Assembly (NCBI RefSeq): GCF_965139615.1
Contig: NZ_CBCSIQ010000003.1
Location: 1 to 64,000, forward strand
Origin: Kerstersia similis
GTDB taxonomy: Bacteria; Pseudomonadota; Gammaproteobacteria; Burkholderiales; Burkholderiaceae_B
Direction of reading: 5' to 3'
Length of the DNA stretch: 64,000 bases
Part shown: piece by piece, positions 17,707-27,146 of the stretch
How positions within the stretch are numbered: the first letter of the stretch is position 1
Layout of the letters: every line of letters starts with the position of its first letter
Translations under genes and position numbers: made by a program
The notes under the pieces: generated by a model
What the model saw: the letters and a program-made list of their open reading frames with translations, nothing else
Told to the model about the DNA's origin: nothing
Databases searched by the model: none

Positions 17707-17802
17707 TCGGAAACTCCTTTCATTTCGCCTCGGTCTTCGCCCGCGGTCATCACCATCCGGCCGCCACGCGGCCAACCCGTCGAGAATACGGGAAGCCGCC
17801 GG

Positions 17803-19011
17803 TCAAAGCAATGCCGTGATAATCATGGCATTGACGAGGTCGATGAAAAAGCCGCATACCAGCGGTACGACGATGAATGCCCGGTGCGCCGCGCCATACT
17901 GCTGCGCCACCGCTGTCATATTGGCGATGGCGGTCGCCGTCGATCCCAGCGTAATACCGCCAAAGCCCGCTGACATCACCGCGGCCTCGTAGTCCCGACC
18001 CATCAGACGGAACACCACGAACAGCGCGTACATCACCGTCAGGAATATCTGCACCACCATCACAACAATAATGAACAGGAAGACGCCTTCCAATTCCCAG
18101 AGTTGCAGGCCCATCAGCGCCATCGTCAGGAACAGCCCCAGGGTAACGTCACCCAGCAACGCCAGCGCCTTGGTCGTACCCGGCATGCTGCGCGTCGGAT
18201 CACGCCGTATGGTCAATGCTGGAATATTGCGAATCAGGATGCCTGCCATCAAGCAGCTGACAAACGTCGGCAAGGTCAGCCCCAGGCCCTTCAATGCGGC
18301 ATCCAGGCTCCAGCCGATCAGCAAGGCGCAGTTCAGCAGGAACAAGGCCCACAAGACACTGAAGTAATCCAGCGGCTCGGCCCGGCCCTGATTGACCGCA
18401 CCCACATCCAGCTGGCGATTGCCGGAAGGCTTGACCCCATGGTGGCGGATCAGCCAGGTTGCCACCGGGCCACCCACCACGCACGCAGCAATCATGCCGA
18501 CGGTATTTCCGGCGATCCCCAGCTCCATGGCATTGGGAATACCCAGTTTTTCAATGAAGATGGGGCTCCAGGCCAGCGTGGTGCCGATACCGCCAGTCAG
18601 CGAAATGGAGCCGACCATCAGCCCGGCACGGGGGTCCAGGCCAAACATGGCCGCCAGGCCCATGCCCGCCAGGTTCTGTATCACGATGAACACCGAGGCC
18701 AGGATCAGCAGCAGCACCAGCGGCCAGCCACCACGCTTGAGTGTACGCATATCGGACTTCAGACCGATACCGGCGAAGAAATACAGCAGCAGCAATTCAC
18801 GCACACCGAGCGCAAACTGGATACGGATATCCAGGACGTAATAGGCCAGAGCCACCACGACGGCGCAACAGAATCCGCCGACCACGGGTTCCGGGATGCT
18901 GTACTGCCGCAACAAGGCAATACGCATCGTCGCCAGCTTGCCGACGAACAACAGCAGTATGGCAATCGTGAAGGCCACGAAGGCGCTGACCTGCAATACT
19001 CCGGTATCCAT
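17803..19011 (-). CDS. gltS: Sodium/glutamate symporter GltS
   Basis: Inner-membrane Na+-coupled glutamate uptake protein of 402 aa with about ten hydrophobic helices. Diagnostic stretches: YSIPEPVVGGFCCA, SLTGGIGTTLAWSP, NAMELGIAGNTVGMIA and AGFGGITLGSTATAIANM, matching both halves of the inverted-repeat GltS fold. Length equals E. coli GltS (401). I take ATG 19011 because GGAG precedes it; an upstream ATG at 19029 has no ribosome binding site. Divergent from the MmgE/PrpD gene. Confidence 0.93.
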   Translation of the reverse strand: MDTGVLQVSAFVAFTIAILLLFVGKLATMRIALLRQYSIPEPVVGGFCCAVVVALAYYVLDIRIQFALGVRELLLLYFFAGIGLKSDMRTLKRGGWPLVLLLILASVFIVIQNLAGMGLAAMFGLDPRAGLMVGSISLTGGIGTTLAWSPIFIEKLGIPNAMELGIAGNTVGMIAACVVGGPVATWLIRHHGVKPSGNRQLDVGAVNQGRAEPLDYFSVLWALFLLNCALLIGWSLDAALKGLGLTLPTFVSCLMAGILIRNIPALTIRRDPTRSMPGTTKALALLGDVTLGLFLTMALMGLQLWELEGVFLFIIVVMVVQIFLTVMYALFVVFRLMGRDYEAAVMSAGFGGITLGSTATAIANMTAVAQQYGAAHRAFIVVPLVCGFFIDLVNAMIITALL

Positions 19012-19423
19012 GACACTCCGGTCTTTCATACAAAAATGCAGTGTATCTCCGGCACATGGGAAAAAAGCAGTGCATTGCCTTTTCTGCAACAGAAAGCCCT
19101 AAGCAAATGACAAGCCAAATTGACAAGCCGGCTGCCAGCGATGAATAAGTCGTCATTTTGCGCCTGCCAGGCCCGTCCGCGCCGCCGCCGATCTGCCCCT
19201 GCCCCGTTTGCAAAACTGTAATACCTGCGCTGACAGTAGCGGATTAATCAATAATCAATCTCATTTTCTATACAATCTGTTCAACGCTTCCCCCTATTGC
19301 CATGAACGGCAATCGTGACTAGGCCATGCACATGTTCCACCCCGTCTCCTGCCTCGTTCTGCGCTCCTGTTGCTGACCCCGCTCCGCTCTGGTGCGGCCC
19401 ATGGTTTCTCACAAGGAAATATC
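19012..19423. other. Divergent promoter region between gltS and the MmgE/PrpD gene
   Basis: No gene is seen here. The stretch 19240-19290 is AT-rich and contains TATACA (19269-19274), a plausible -10 for the rightward genes, but no good -35 at the right distance. AAGGAAATATC precedes the rightward start codon. No adjacent regulator gene is present. Confidence 0.4.
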
Positions 19424-20803
19424 ATGACGGAAGTTGCACAGCTAGCCAGTTTTGTTCACCGCGCCCGCTACGAAGACATCAGCGCCGCCGCGGTGCAGGA
19501 ATTGAAGATCCGCATCCTGGACACAATCGGTGTCGCCATCGGCGCCCAGGACGCGGCCCCCATCCAGGCCATACGCGGCCTCTTGCACGACCTGGGCGGC
19601 AACCCGGCGGCAAGCTACCTGGGCGGCGGCCAGGGCTCACCTGACCGCGTCGCGTTTTACAACGGGGCGCTCAGCCGCTACCTGGACTACATGGACGCCT
19701 ATCTCGCCAAGGGCGAGACCAACCACCCCTCAGACAATCTCGGCGCCGTCCTGGCCTGCGCGGAAAGCGTCAATGCCAGCGGCAAGGCGCTGCTGACCTC
19801 GCTGGCCGTCGCCTACCAAGTCCATACACGCCTGTCCGATGTCGCGCCCGTCAGGGCCAGGGGGTTCGACCACACGACGCAAGGCGCCTATGCCGCAGCC
19901 GCCGCCAGCGCCAAGGCCCTGGGGCTGGATGCCGTGCAGATCGCCAATGCCATCGCCATATCCGGCACGGCCAACAACGCCTTGCGCGTCACGCGCACCG
20001 GCAATCTCTCCCACTGGAAAGGCCTGGCCTATCCCAATACCGCCAAGGAAGGCGTATTCGCCGCCCTGCTGGCCAGCCGCGGCATTACCGGCCCGGAAGC
20101 CGTGTTCGAAGGCAACAAAGGTTTCAAGGACAGCATTGCCGGGCCATTCGACATCGACTGGCTGGCCGAAGACCTGGAAAGCGTGCGACGCACCATCCTC
20201 AAGAAACACAATGCGGAAATCCACTCGCAATCGGCGCTGGATGCCGCCCTGGACATACGCGCACGGCCCGGCTTCGATGCCAACGCGATCCGCAGCGTCA
20301 GCCTGCGCACCTTTGATGTCGCATTTTCCATCATCGGAGGCGGCGAGGAAGGCGACAAGCAGAACATCCGCACCAAGGAAGAAGCCGACCATTCCCTGCC
20401 CTATATGCTGGCTGCCGCACTGCTCGACGGCCAGGTGCTACCGGAACAATACGCCCCCGCACGCATTGCCGCTGCCGATATCCAGGCGCTGCTGCGCAAG
20501 GTGCATATCCAGCCAGACCCTGCGCTTTCCGCACGCTTTCCTGCGGAAATGCCCGCCGAGCTGGAAATTACCTTCACCGATGGCCGGGTCGAACGGGCCA
20601 CGCGCAACAGCTATGAAGGCTTTCATACCCAGCCCATGAGTTGGGAAACGGCACGCCGAAAATTCGATCTGCTGGCCGCTCCGTTTGCCGACGCGGCCTT
20701 GCGCGACCGCCTGGCGGCACTGATCGCCGCACTGGAAGCACACAGCGCGCGCGAGCTGGCCGCACTGCTCGCCCAGATTCCGACACAACGCCAGCACGCC
20801 TGA
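19424..20803 (+). CDS. MmgE/PrpD family protein
   Basis: A 459-aa member of the MmgE/PrpD superfamily (2-methylcitrate dehydratase, cis-aconitate decarboxylase and related enzymes of small carboxylic acids). Seen: ILDTIGVAIGAQDA near residue 32, ALSRYLDYMDAYLAKGETNHPSDNLGAVLA with the conserved Asp/His region, AISGTANNALRVTR, and KKHNAEIHSQSALDAAL. The usual propionate genes prpB/prpC are absent nearby; instead the neighbour is a ComA-like gene 128 bp downstream on the same strand, suggesting a different acid as substrate. Confidence 0.85.
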   Translation: MTEVAQLASFVHRARYEDISAAAVQELKIRILDTIGVAIGAQDAAPIQAIRGLLHDLGGNPAASYLGGGQGSPDRVAFYNGALSRYLDYMDAYLAKGETNHPSDNLGAVLACAESVNASGKALLTSLAVAYQVHTRLSDVAPVRARGFDHTTQGAYAAAAASAKALGLDAVQIANAIAISGTANNALRVTRTGNLSHWKGLAYPNTAKEGVFAALLASRGITGPEAVFEGNKGFKDSIAGPFDIDWLAEDLESVRRTILKKHNAEIHSQSALDAALDIRARPGFDANAIRSVSLRTFDVAFSIIGGGEEGDKQNIRTKEEADHSLPYMLAAALLDGQVLPEQYAPARIAAADIQALLRKVHIQPDPALSARFPAEMPAELEITFTDGRVERATRNSYEGFHTQPMSWETARRKFDLLAAPFADAALRDRLAALIAALEAHSARELAALLAQIPTQRQHA

Positions 20804-20931
20804 ACCCCGCCCTGCCCTCTCTCTGCGCCGCAGCCAGGGGGCAAGCAAACGGGGCCGAGACACGTGCGTCCAGAGCCAGTCCCACACCAGATTTTCCCTC
20901 GCTGTTCCTTCGTTTCGAAAAGGAGATTGCC

Positions 20932-21774
20932 ATGAGCAAACCGACGTCGCAGGAAACCGCATTTTCCTTCATCCCCCGCGCCTACCGCCCGCCCAAGCCG
21001 CGCAAATTCGGCCTGACGGAAGCACGCGCGCCCTACTATGCCACCTTCGGCACCCGCCACCTGGCGGATGTGCTGGATGTTGCCGGGCAATGGGTCGATG
21101 GCATCAAATGGGCGGGCGGATCCTTCGCGCTGCTGCCCAAAGAACAGGTACGCGCTTTCAGTGATCTGGCCCACCAGCACGACGCCTATGTGTCGTCCGG
21201 CGGCTGGATAGAAACCGCACTGCGCTACGGCCCGGAAGCCGTGGAAAAGTATCTGAAGGAAGCCAAGGAATCCGGCTTCGATGTCATCGAAATTTCTACC
21301 GGGTTTATTTCCATCCCGACATCCGGCCTGCTGCGACTGATCGAACAGGTCAAGAAAGCCGGGTTGAAGGCCAAGCCGGAACTGGGCATCCAATTCGGGT
21401 CCGGCGGGGATTCCAGCGAGGCCGAACTGGCCGCGGAAGGCAAAAAGGACGTCGGCGACCTGATTGCCCGCGCCCGCAAGGCACTGGATGCCGGCGCCGA
21501 TATCATCATGATCGAGTCCGAAGGCATCACTGAAAATGTCGTGGACTGGAATACGGGCGCCGTCGCCCGGATCATCAACGAAGTCGGCCTGGAACATGTC
21601 ATGTTCGAGGCCGCCGACCCACCGGTCTTCGAGTGGTACATCAAAAACTACGGCAATGAAGTCAATCTGTTCGTTGACCATAGCCAGGTGCTGCAACTTG
21701 AAGGCCTACGCCAAAATATCTGGGGCAACAAGAGCACGTGGGGCCGCATCATCAATCCCGCGCCACGCAGCTGA
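20932..21774 (+). CDS. Phosphosulfolactate synthase-like (ComA/HSA32 family) protein
   Basis: A 280-aa TIM-barrel-type protein. From memory of archaeal ComA I can match WVDGIKWAGGSFALLPK to its KFGWG block, YVSSGGWIETAL to YPGGTLFE, GFDVIEIS to GFEAVEIS, DAGADIIMIESEGIT to DAGADYVIIEGRES, and VMFEAADPPVFEWYIKNYG to VIFEAPQKSQQVAFILKFG. ComA joins sulfite and phosphoenolpyruvate to phosphosulfolactate for coenzyme M, which this bacterium is not expected to make. AAAAGGAGATTGCC precedes the ATG. Probable operon with the MmgE/PrpD gene; real substrate unknown. Confidence 0.8.
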   Translation: MSKPTSQETAFSFIPRAYRPPKPRKFGLTEARAPYYATFGTRHLADVLDVAGQWVDGIKWAGGSFALLPKEQVRAFSDLAHQHDAYVSSGGWIETALRYGPEAVEKYLKEAKESGFDVIEISTGFISIPTSGLLRLIEQVKKAGLKAKPELGIQFGSGGDSSEAELAAEGKKDVGDLIARARKALDAGADIIMIESEGITENVVDWNTGAVARIINEVGLEHVMFEAADPPVFEWYIKNYGNEVNLFVDHSQVLQLEGLRQNIWGNKSTWGRIINPAPRS

Positions 21775-21790
21775 GCACCTCGCCGGCACA

Positions 21791-21820
21791 GCCTGCCTTC
21801 CTAACTACCGGGAGGCAGGC
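21791..21820. terminator. Hairpin between convergent comA-like gene and cysN
   Basis: GCCTGCCTTC and GGAGGCAGGC form a stem of about 9-10 pairs with a short loop, 17 bp after the ComA-like stop. No clear T-tract. It lies between convergent genes and could serve the rightward operon. Confidence 0.4.
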
Positions 21821-21938
21821 CAAGGCGGCAGGCAAGGCGCATGCTCCCGGCCTGGCCGCCCTGGCTGCCGCACACATCCGCAGCCACCGGGCCCGCCTGG
21901 CAACACTCCCCTGACACACCGCCCTGAAACACCGTCAC

Positions 21939-23291
21939 CTAGCCCAGACGCACCATCCCGGCCGCTGCCGTCTGGTTGCTGGCCTCGTCGATCAGGATAA
22001 ACGCGCCATTGCCCGGATTGACGGCATAGTCGTCCAGCGGCAGCGGGTCGCGCACGGCCAGGCTGACACGGCCGATTTCATTGGTTTTCAGTGGCTCGTC
22101 GCTCGCCACTTCCGTCAGTTCATGAATATCGCGGCGTGACAGCACAGCCTTGACCTTCACGGATGTCACACGGCTGCCATGCTTGAGCAGATAACGCCGC
22201 GCCGGGTTGAGCGCCTGCGTATCCAGCCAGCACAGGTCCGCCTCGAACGCACGCTCCACCTGCGCGGGGGCCTGGGTATGGACCAGCAGATCGCCACGCG
22301 AAACATCGACATCCCGATCCAGGACGACAGTGACGGCATCGCCGGCCTGGGCCTGCTGGCGTACTTCGCTGCCCAGGTAAATGGCCTGAACCACTGCCTC
22401 TACGCCTGAGGGCTGCACCTGTACGGCATCTCCGACGTTCAAGGTGCCGGAAGACACCAGGCCGGCATAGCCCCGGAAATCTGCCACGCTGCTGCCGCCA
22501 TGACGGATCACCCACTGCACGGGCAGGCGCAGGGGCCGCTGGCGCGCCTGGGCTTCCACAGGCAACGCTTCCAGCAAGTTCAACAGGGTGGGGCCTTCAT
22601 ACCAGGGCGTACGCGCCGAACGCGTCACGACGTTGTCGCCCTTGAGTGCGGACAACGGCAGGACATGAAAGGCCGGAATATCCAAGCGCCGGGCCAACTC
22701 GGCGTAGGCCGCGTGGATGCGTTCGAAGGTATCACGGTCCCAGTCCAGCAAATCCATCTTATTGACGGCGACGATGATATGGCGGATCCCCAGCAGGCGC
22801 GCGATGGCGCTATGACGCTTGGTCTGCGTCAAGAGCGTGCCATCCGCCGCGCGGGTGGCGTCGATCAGAATGATGGCGGCATCGGCGGTGGATGCCCCGG
22901 TGACCATGTTGCGGGTGTACTGCTCATGGCCGGGCGCATCGGCCACAATGAACTTGCGCTTGGGCGTGGCAAAGTAGCGATAGGCGACGTCAATGGTAAT
23001 GCCCTGCTCGCGCTCGGCCTCCAGGCCGTCGGTCAGCAGCGCCAGATCCGGGGCGTCGCCTTCCGTGCGCTTGTACTTGGCGCGTGCGATGGCGTCGAGC
23101 TGGTCGGCAAAGACCCCCTTGCTGTCGAACAACAGACGCCCGATCAGCGTGGACTTGCCGTCGTCCACCGAGCCGGCGGTGATGAAGCGCAGCACGCCGC
23201 CATCGGCCTGCGTGAAGGATGCCGTCAGCGCGGAGGAATCGGGCGACGTCGCCGCCACCGGATCCAGAATGACACTGGAAACTTCGCTCAT
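21939..23291 (-). CDS. cysN: Sulfate adenylyltransferase subunit 1 (GTPase)
   Basis: GTP-driven subunit of ATP sulfurylase; with CysD it makes adenosine 5'-phosphosulfate. The 450-aa protein has P-loop GSVDDGKST (40-48), G3 DAPGHEQYTRN, G4 NKMD and the elongation-factor-like C-terminal domains. No APS-kinase (CysC) domain is fused at the C-terminus, consistent with an APS-reductase pathway. Its start overlaps the cysD stop (TGATG). Last gene of the sulfate cluster. Confidence 0.95.
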   Translation of the reverse strand: MSEVSSVILDPVAATSPDSSALTASFTQADGGVLRFITAGSVDDGKSTLIGRLLFDSKGVFADQLDAIARAKYKRTEGDAPDLALLTDGLEAEREQGITIDVAYRYFATPKRKFIVADAPGHEQYTRNMVTGASTADAAIILIDATRAADGTLLTQTKRHSAIARLLGIRHIIVAVNKMDLLDWDRDTFERIHAAYAELARRLDIPAFHVLPLSALKGDNVVTRSARTPWYEGPTLLNLLEALPVEAQARQRPLRLPVQWVIRHGGSSVADFRGYAGLVSSGTLNVGDAVQVQPSGVEAVVQAIYLGSEVRQQAQAGDAVTVVLDRDVDVSRGDLLVHTQAPAQVERAFEADLCWLDTQALNPARRYLLKHGSRVTSVKVKAVLSRRDIHELTEVASDEPLKTNEIGRVSLAVRDPLPLDDYAVNPGNGAFILIDEASNQTAAAGMVRLG

Positions 23292-24274
23292 CAGAAATAC
23301 CCCTCTTTTTTACGGCGCTCCATCGAGGCCTCGGACGTTTGATCATCCATGCGCGTCGCGCCGCGCTCGGTAATGGTGGTCACGGCGGTTTCCGCAATGA
23401 TGCCGGCGACGTCGTCAGCCTCGGATGCCACCGGGCATGTGCAGGAAATGTCGCCAACGGTACGAAAACGCACGGCGACGGTTTCCACGGTTTCGTCCTC
23501 GGCTGGCGGGGTCAGGCGCGTGACCGGCACCAACAGGCCACGGCGCCGTACCACTTCGCGCTGGTGGGTGAAATAGATGGACGGCAAGGCCAGATTTTCG
23601 CGTGCGATGTACTGCCAGACATCCAGTTCCGTCCAGTTGGAAATCGGGAATACGCGCATGTTTTCGCCCGCATGGACACGCGTGTTGTAGAGGTTCCAGA
23701 GTTCCGGGCGCTGGGCCTTCGGATCCCACTGGCCGAACTCGTCACGGAAGGAAAAAATACGTTCTTTGGCGCGCGCCTTTTCTTCGTCGCGCCGGGCACC
23801 GCCAATGCAGGCGTCAAACCCGAATTCCTCGATGGCTTCCAGCAAGGTGACGGCCTGCGCGGCATTGCGGGAATCCGTTTCCTTGCGCAACACGACACTG
23901 CCGCGCCGGATCGAATCCTCGACGCTGCGGACAATCAGGGTTTCGCCCAACTCCGCCGCCCGCGCATCGCGGAAAGCGATCACTTCGTCGAAGTTATGCC
24001 CGGTGTCGATATGCATCAGCGGAAACGGGAAGGCGCCGGGGCGAAAGGCTTTTTCTGCCAGACGCAACAGTACGCAGGAGTCCTTGCCGCCCGAAAACAG
24101 CAATACCGGGCGTTCACATTCGGCGGCCACTTCGCGCAGGATATGGATGGCCTCGGATTCCAGCCAATCCAGGTGGCTGCGCGCATCCAATGAATCGAAA
24201 GATTGCGGCACATGGCCTGCCACGGCCGCCTGGCGGCCCGGCTGGGCAATGCTCGCGCTAGTGCTGATAGTCAT
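23291..24274 (-). CDS. cysD: Sulfate adenylyltransferase subunit 2
   Basis: Catalytic subunit of ATP sulfurylase, 327 aa. PP-loop LLFSGGKDSCVLL, MHIDTGHNF, ARRDEEKARAKERIFSFRD and FPISNWTELDVWQYI are family hallmarks, as is the C-terminal ERRKKEGYF. A ribosome binding site AGAGGTG precedes the ATG. Separated from cysH by about 117 bp without a reading frame, and coupled to cysN by a 1-nt overlap. Confidence 0.95.
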   Translation of the reverse strand: MTISTSASIAQPGRQAAVAGHVPQSFDSLDARSHLDWLESEAIHILREVAAECERPVLLFSGGKDSCVLLRLAEKAFRPGAFPFPLMHIDTGHNFDEVIAFRDARAAELGETLIVRSVEDSIRRGSVVLRKETDSRNAAQAVTLLEAIEEFGFDACIGGARRDEEKARAKERIFSFRDEFGQWDPKAQRPELWNLYNTRVHAGENMRVFPISNWTELDVWQYIARENLALPSIYFTHQREVVRRRGLLVPVTRLTPPAEDETVETVAVRFRTVGDISCTCPVASEADDVAGIIAETAVTTITERGATRMDDQTSEASMERRKKEGYF

Positions 24275-24391
24275 AACACCTCTGGGGAAGAATTCCGGCC
24301 CTCAGGCAGGAACCACCGCACCGCCAGCTGGCGGTGCGCGGCGGTTGCGATGGAAGCCGCTGTCCCGGCCACCGGGCCAGGATCACAACAC

Positions 24392-25159
24392 TCATGACGA
24401 CACGGCGGACGACACGCCCGCCGGGCGCACACCTGCATGATTACCGGCATGCAAACCGCATTCCTTGGAATCCGACGACTCCCACCACCAGCGGCCGGCC
24501 CGCACATCCTCGCCAGGCCGCACCGCACGCGTACAGGGCTCGCAACCAATGGACGGATAGCCCTGATCATGCAAGGGGTTATAGGGAATGTCGCGCTGAT
24601 GAATGCTTTCCCATACATCAGCCAAGCTCCAGGCTGCCAGGGGATTGAATTTCACCAGGCCAAATACCTTGTCCTGCTCCTGCTCGTGCAAGGCCTCACG
24701 CGTCGTGGATTGCTCGCGGCGCTGGCCGGTGATCCAGGCGGTACGGCCCGCCAGCGCCCGGCGCAAGGGCAGCACCTTGCGTAGCTGGCAACACGCCTTG
24801 CGCAATTCCACGCTTTCATAAAACGCATAGGCGCCATGCTCGGCCACATGCGCGGCCACCGCTGCCTCGTCCGGACGATAAATCGTCGGGCTGCGGCCAT
24901 AACGCGCCTGCATCACATCCAGCATGCCCAGCGTTTCCGCATGCAGGCGGCCCGTATCCAGGGTAAAGACTTCCAGCTGCAACCCCCCCTCGTAGATGGC
25001 ATGGGCCAGCACCATATCTTCGGCGGCCAGCGATGAAGCCAGTGCCGCATCGGGATGACGCCGGGCGATGTCCGCCAGGCTGGCCTGCAAAGCAGACCAG
25101 CGCTGCGCCTCGATGGCGGAGCCAGCCACCGGGCCGGGTGCGGGCGTGAAGGCTGTCAT
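24392..25159 (-). CDS. cysH: Adenylylsulfate (APS) reductase, [4Fe-4S] type
   Basis: Reduces activated sulfate to sulfite. The 255-aa protein carries the double-cysteine iron-sulfur motif of APS reductases, KACCQLRK (Cys123/124) and IGCEPCTRAV (Cys206/209), plus the C-terminal catalytic ECGLH (Cys234). This marks it as an APS rather than PAPS reductase, agreeing with the absence of cysC here. Its ATGA overlaps the end of cysA. The sulfite reductase needed next is not in the window. Confidence 0.93.
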   Translation of the reverse strand: MTAFTPAPGPVAGSAIEAQRWSALQASLADIARRHPDAALASSLAAEDMVLAHAIYEGGLQLEVFTLDTGRLHAETLGMLDVMQARYGRSPTIYRPDEAAVAAHVAEHGAYAFYESVELRKACCQLRKVLPLRRALAGRTAWITGQRREQSTTREALHEQEQDKVFGLVKFNPLAAWSLADVWESIHQRDIPYNPLHDQGYPSIGCEPCTRAVRPGEDVRAGRWWWESSDSKECGLHAGNHAGVRPAGVSSAVSS

Positions 25160-26223
25160 GCCCCGTCGCGGGCGAAAATCCGTGCATGGCGCGGACGCGC
25201 CAGCAGGATTTCGCCTTCCTTCAGATTCAATTCGCGAAACAGGCCTTCGGGCACCTGCGCTTCAATCAACTGTTCGCTGCCTTCGCGCGACAGTTCCAGA
25301 AAAGCGCTGGGGCCCGCCAGATACGCATGGTTCAGGCGCACGGCCAATCCGTCTGCTCCCGCCACATAGGGCAGCACTTCCACCTCGTGCGGGCGGACGT
25401 ACGCCGTTGCCGCGCGCTCCGAGCCATCCGCAAACTCGGGGGCAGGCAAGGTCCAGCCGTCCAGGCGCCAGACACCGTTGGCCGCCACGCCCTGAAACTG
25501 GTTCACATCTCCCAGGAAGCCATAGACAAACGGCGTGGCAGGCGCTTCCCAGACTTCCCTGGGCGAGCCCACCTGCTCGATTTTGCCTGCGTTCATCAGC
25601 ACCACTCGGTCGGACACTTCCAGCGCCTCTTCCTGATCATGGGTCACGAACACACTGGCCACATTCAACTCGTCGTGCAGGCGGCGCAACCAGCGGCGCA
25701 GTTCCTTGCGGACTTTCGCATCCAGTGCACCAAAAGGTTCGTCCAGCAGCAGCACCCGAGGCTCCACTGCCAGCGCCCGCGCCAGCGCAATCCGCTGGCG
25801 CTGCCCGCCGGAGAGCTGGGACGGATAGCGGTCGGCCAGCCAATCCAGCTGCACCAGTTCCAGCAGCGCCTTCACGCGGGCACGAATATCATCCTCGGAC
25901 GGGCGTTGCGCACGCGGCCGGACACGCAGGCCGAAGGCAACATTTTCAAACACGGTCATGTGCTTGAACAGCGCGTAATGCTGAAAGACGAAGCCCACGC
26001 GGCGCTGGCGCACATTGACGTCAGTGGCATCTTCACCGGAAAACAACACGCTGCCCTCATCGGGCGTATCCAGCCCGGCGATGATGCGCAACAGTGTGGT
26101 CTTGCCGCAGCCCGAAGGCCCCAGCAATGCCACCAGCTCGCCGGTTTCAATATGCAGCGATACATCGTTGAGCGCGCGGAAATCGCCGAAGCGCTTGGAC
26201 AAATGACGTACTTCAATACTCAT
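25156..26223 (-). CDS. cysA: Sulfate/thiosulfate ABC transporter ATP-binding protein
   Basis: ATPase of the sulfate importer, 355 aa. Walker A GPSGCGKT (35-42), Q-loop FVFQHYALFKHMTV, signature LSGGQRQRIALARAL, Walker B LLLDEPFGALD, H-loop VTHDQEEALEV, then a C-terminal TOBE-like regulatory domain. It lies 11 bp after cysW and overlaps cysH by 4 bp. Confidence 0.95.
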   Translation of the reverse strand: MSIEVRHLSKRFGDFRALNDVSLHIETGELVALLGPSGCGKTTLLRIIAGLDTPDEGSVLFSGEDATDVNVRQRRVGFVFQHYALFKHMTVFENVAFGLRVRPRAQRPSEDDIRARVKALLELVQLDWLADRYPSQLSGGQRQRIALARALAVEPRVLLLDEPFGALDAKVRKELRRWLRRLHDELNVASVFVTHDQEEALEVSDRVVLMNAGKIEQVGSPREVWEAPATPFVYGFLGDVNQFQGVAANGVWRLDGWTLPAPEFADGSERAATAYVRPHEVEVLPYVAGADGLAVRLNHAYLAGPSAFLELSREGSEQLIEAQVPEGLFRELNLKEGEILLARPRHARIFARDGA

Positions 26224-26234
26224 GTAGGACTCCT

Positions 26235-27146
26235 TCAGGCGGCGGCTGCCGCCAGCGGCCGTTCCAGCGGCTGCGTTGCCGTGGCGTAGCCAGGCCGACC
26301 GGCGCGCTCATCGCGCCAGAGCACCCATTGTTTCAGCAACAAGGTCACCAGCGCCAGCAAGGCCAGCAGCGATGCGACCGCAAAGGCCGCGGAAAACATG
26401 TATTCGTTGTAGAGGATCTCAACATGTAGCGTCATGGTGTTGGTCAGGCCGCGAATCTGGCCGGACACCACCGACACCGCGCCAAACTCGCCCATGGCTC
26501 GCGCATTGCTGAGAATGGCGCCATACAACAAACCCCACTTGATGTTCGGCAGCGTGACGCGCCAGAACATCTGCCAACCCGACGCTCCCAAAGTCAGCGC
26601 CGCCTGCTCGCCATCAGTCCCCTGGGCCTGCATCAGCGGAATCAATTCACGGGCGATGAAGGGGCAGGTCACAAACAGCGTGGCAATGATGATGCCCGGC
26701 ACGGCATAGACAATTTTGATGTCGTGCTCCTGCAGCCAGGGCCCGAACCAGCCTTGCGCGCCGAATAGCAACACGAACACCAGGCCCGCCACGACCGGCG
26801 ACACGGAAAACGGCAGGTCGATCAAGGTGATCAGGAACTGCTTGCCGCGGAATTGAAACTTGGTGATGGCCCAGGCCGCCGCCACCCCGAACACCAGGTT
26901 GATCGGCAATGAGATGGCTGCCACCAAGAGCGTCAGGCGAATGGCATCCAGCGCATCGGAATCGGTGATCGCCGCCAGATAGACGCCCCAGCCGCGCCGC
27001 AAGGCCTCAGCAAAGACGGAAATCAGCGGTACCAGCAGAAACAGACCCATGAAGGCCAGCGCCAGCGTGATCAGCACATAACGTACCCAGGCCGGCTCTT
27101 GCAACGGGTTGCTGCCCTGCCGTGCAGAAATCGTATTCTGGCTCAT
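26235..27146 (-). CDS. cysW: Sulfate ABC transporter permease CysW
   Basis: Inner-membrane permease of the sulfate importer, 303 aa, with about six helices. EAA-loop-like AALTLGASGWQMFWRVTLPNIKWGLLYG (read in parts) near residue 195 and NARAMGEFGAVSVVSG are typical of CysW. The ATG at 27146 overlaps the cysT stop (TGATG); a TTG just before is less likely. Confidence 0.94.
   Translation of the reverse strand: MSQNTISARQGSNPLQEPAWVRYVLITLALAFMGLFLLVPLISVFAEALRRGWGVYLAAITDSDALDAIRLTLLVAAISLPINLVFGVAAAWAITKFQFRGKQFLITLIDLPFSVSPVVAGLVFVLLFGAQGWFGPWLQEHDIKIVYAVPGIIIATLFVTCPFIARELIPLMQAQGTDGEQAALTLGASGWQMFWRVTLPNIKWGLLYGAILSNARAMGEFGAVSVVSGQIRGLTNTMTLHVEILYNEYMFSAAFAVASLLALLALVTLLLKQWVLWRDERAGRPGYATATQPLERPLAAAAA

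Noticed and set aside
19424..20803. Calling the MmgE/PrpD gene a 2-methylcitrate dehydratase (prpD)
   Set aside because: No prpB, prpC or acnD is adjacent, and the family has several activities; only the family name is justified.
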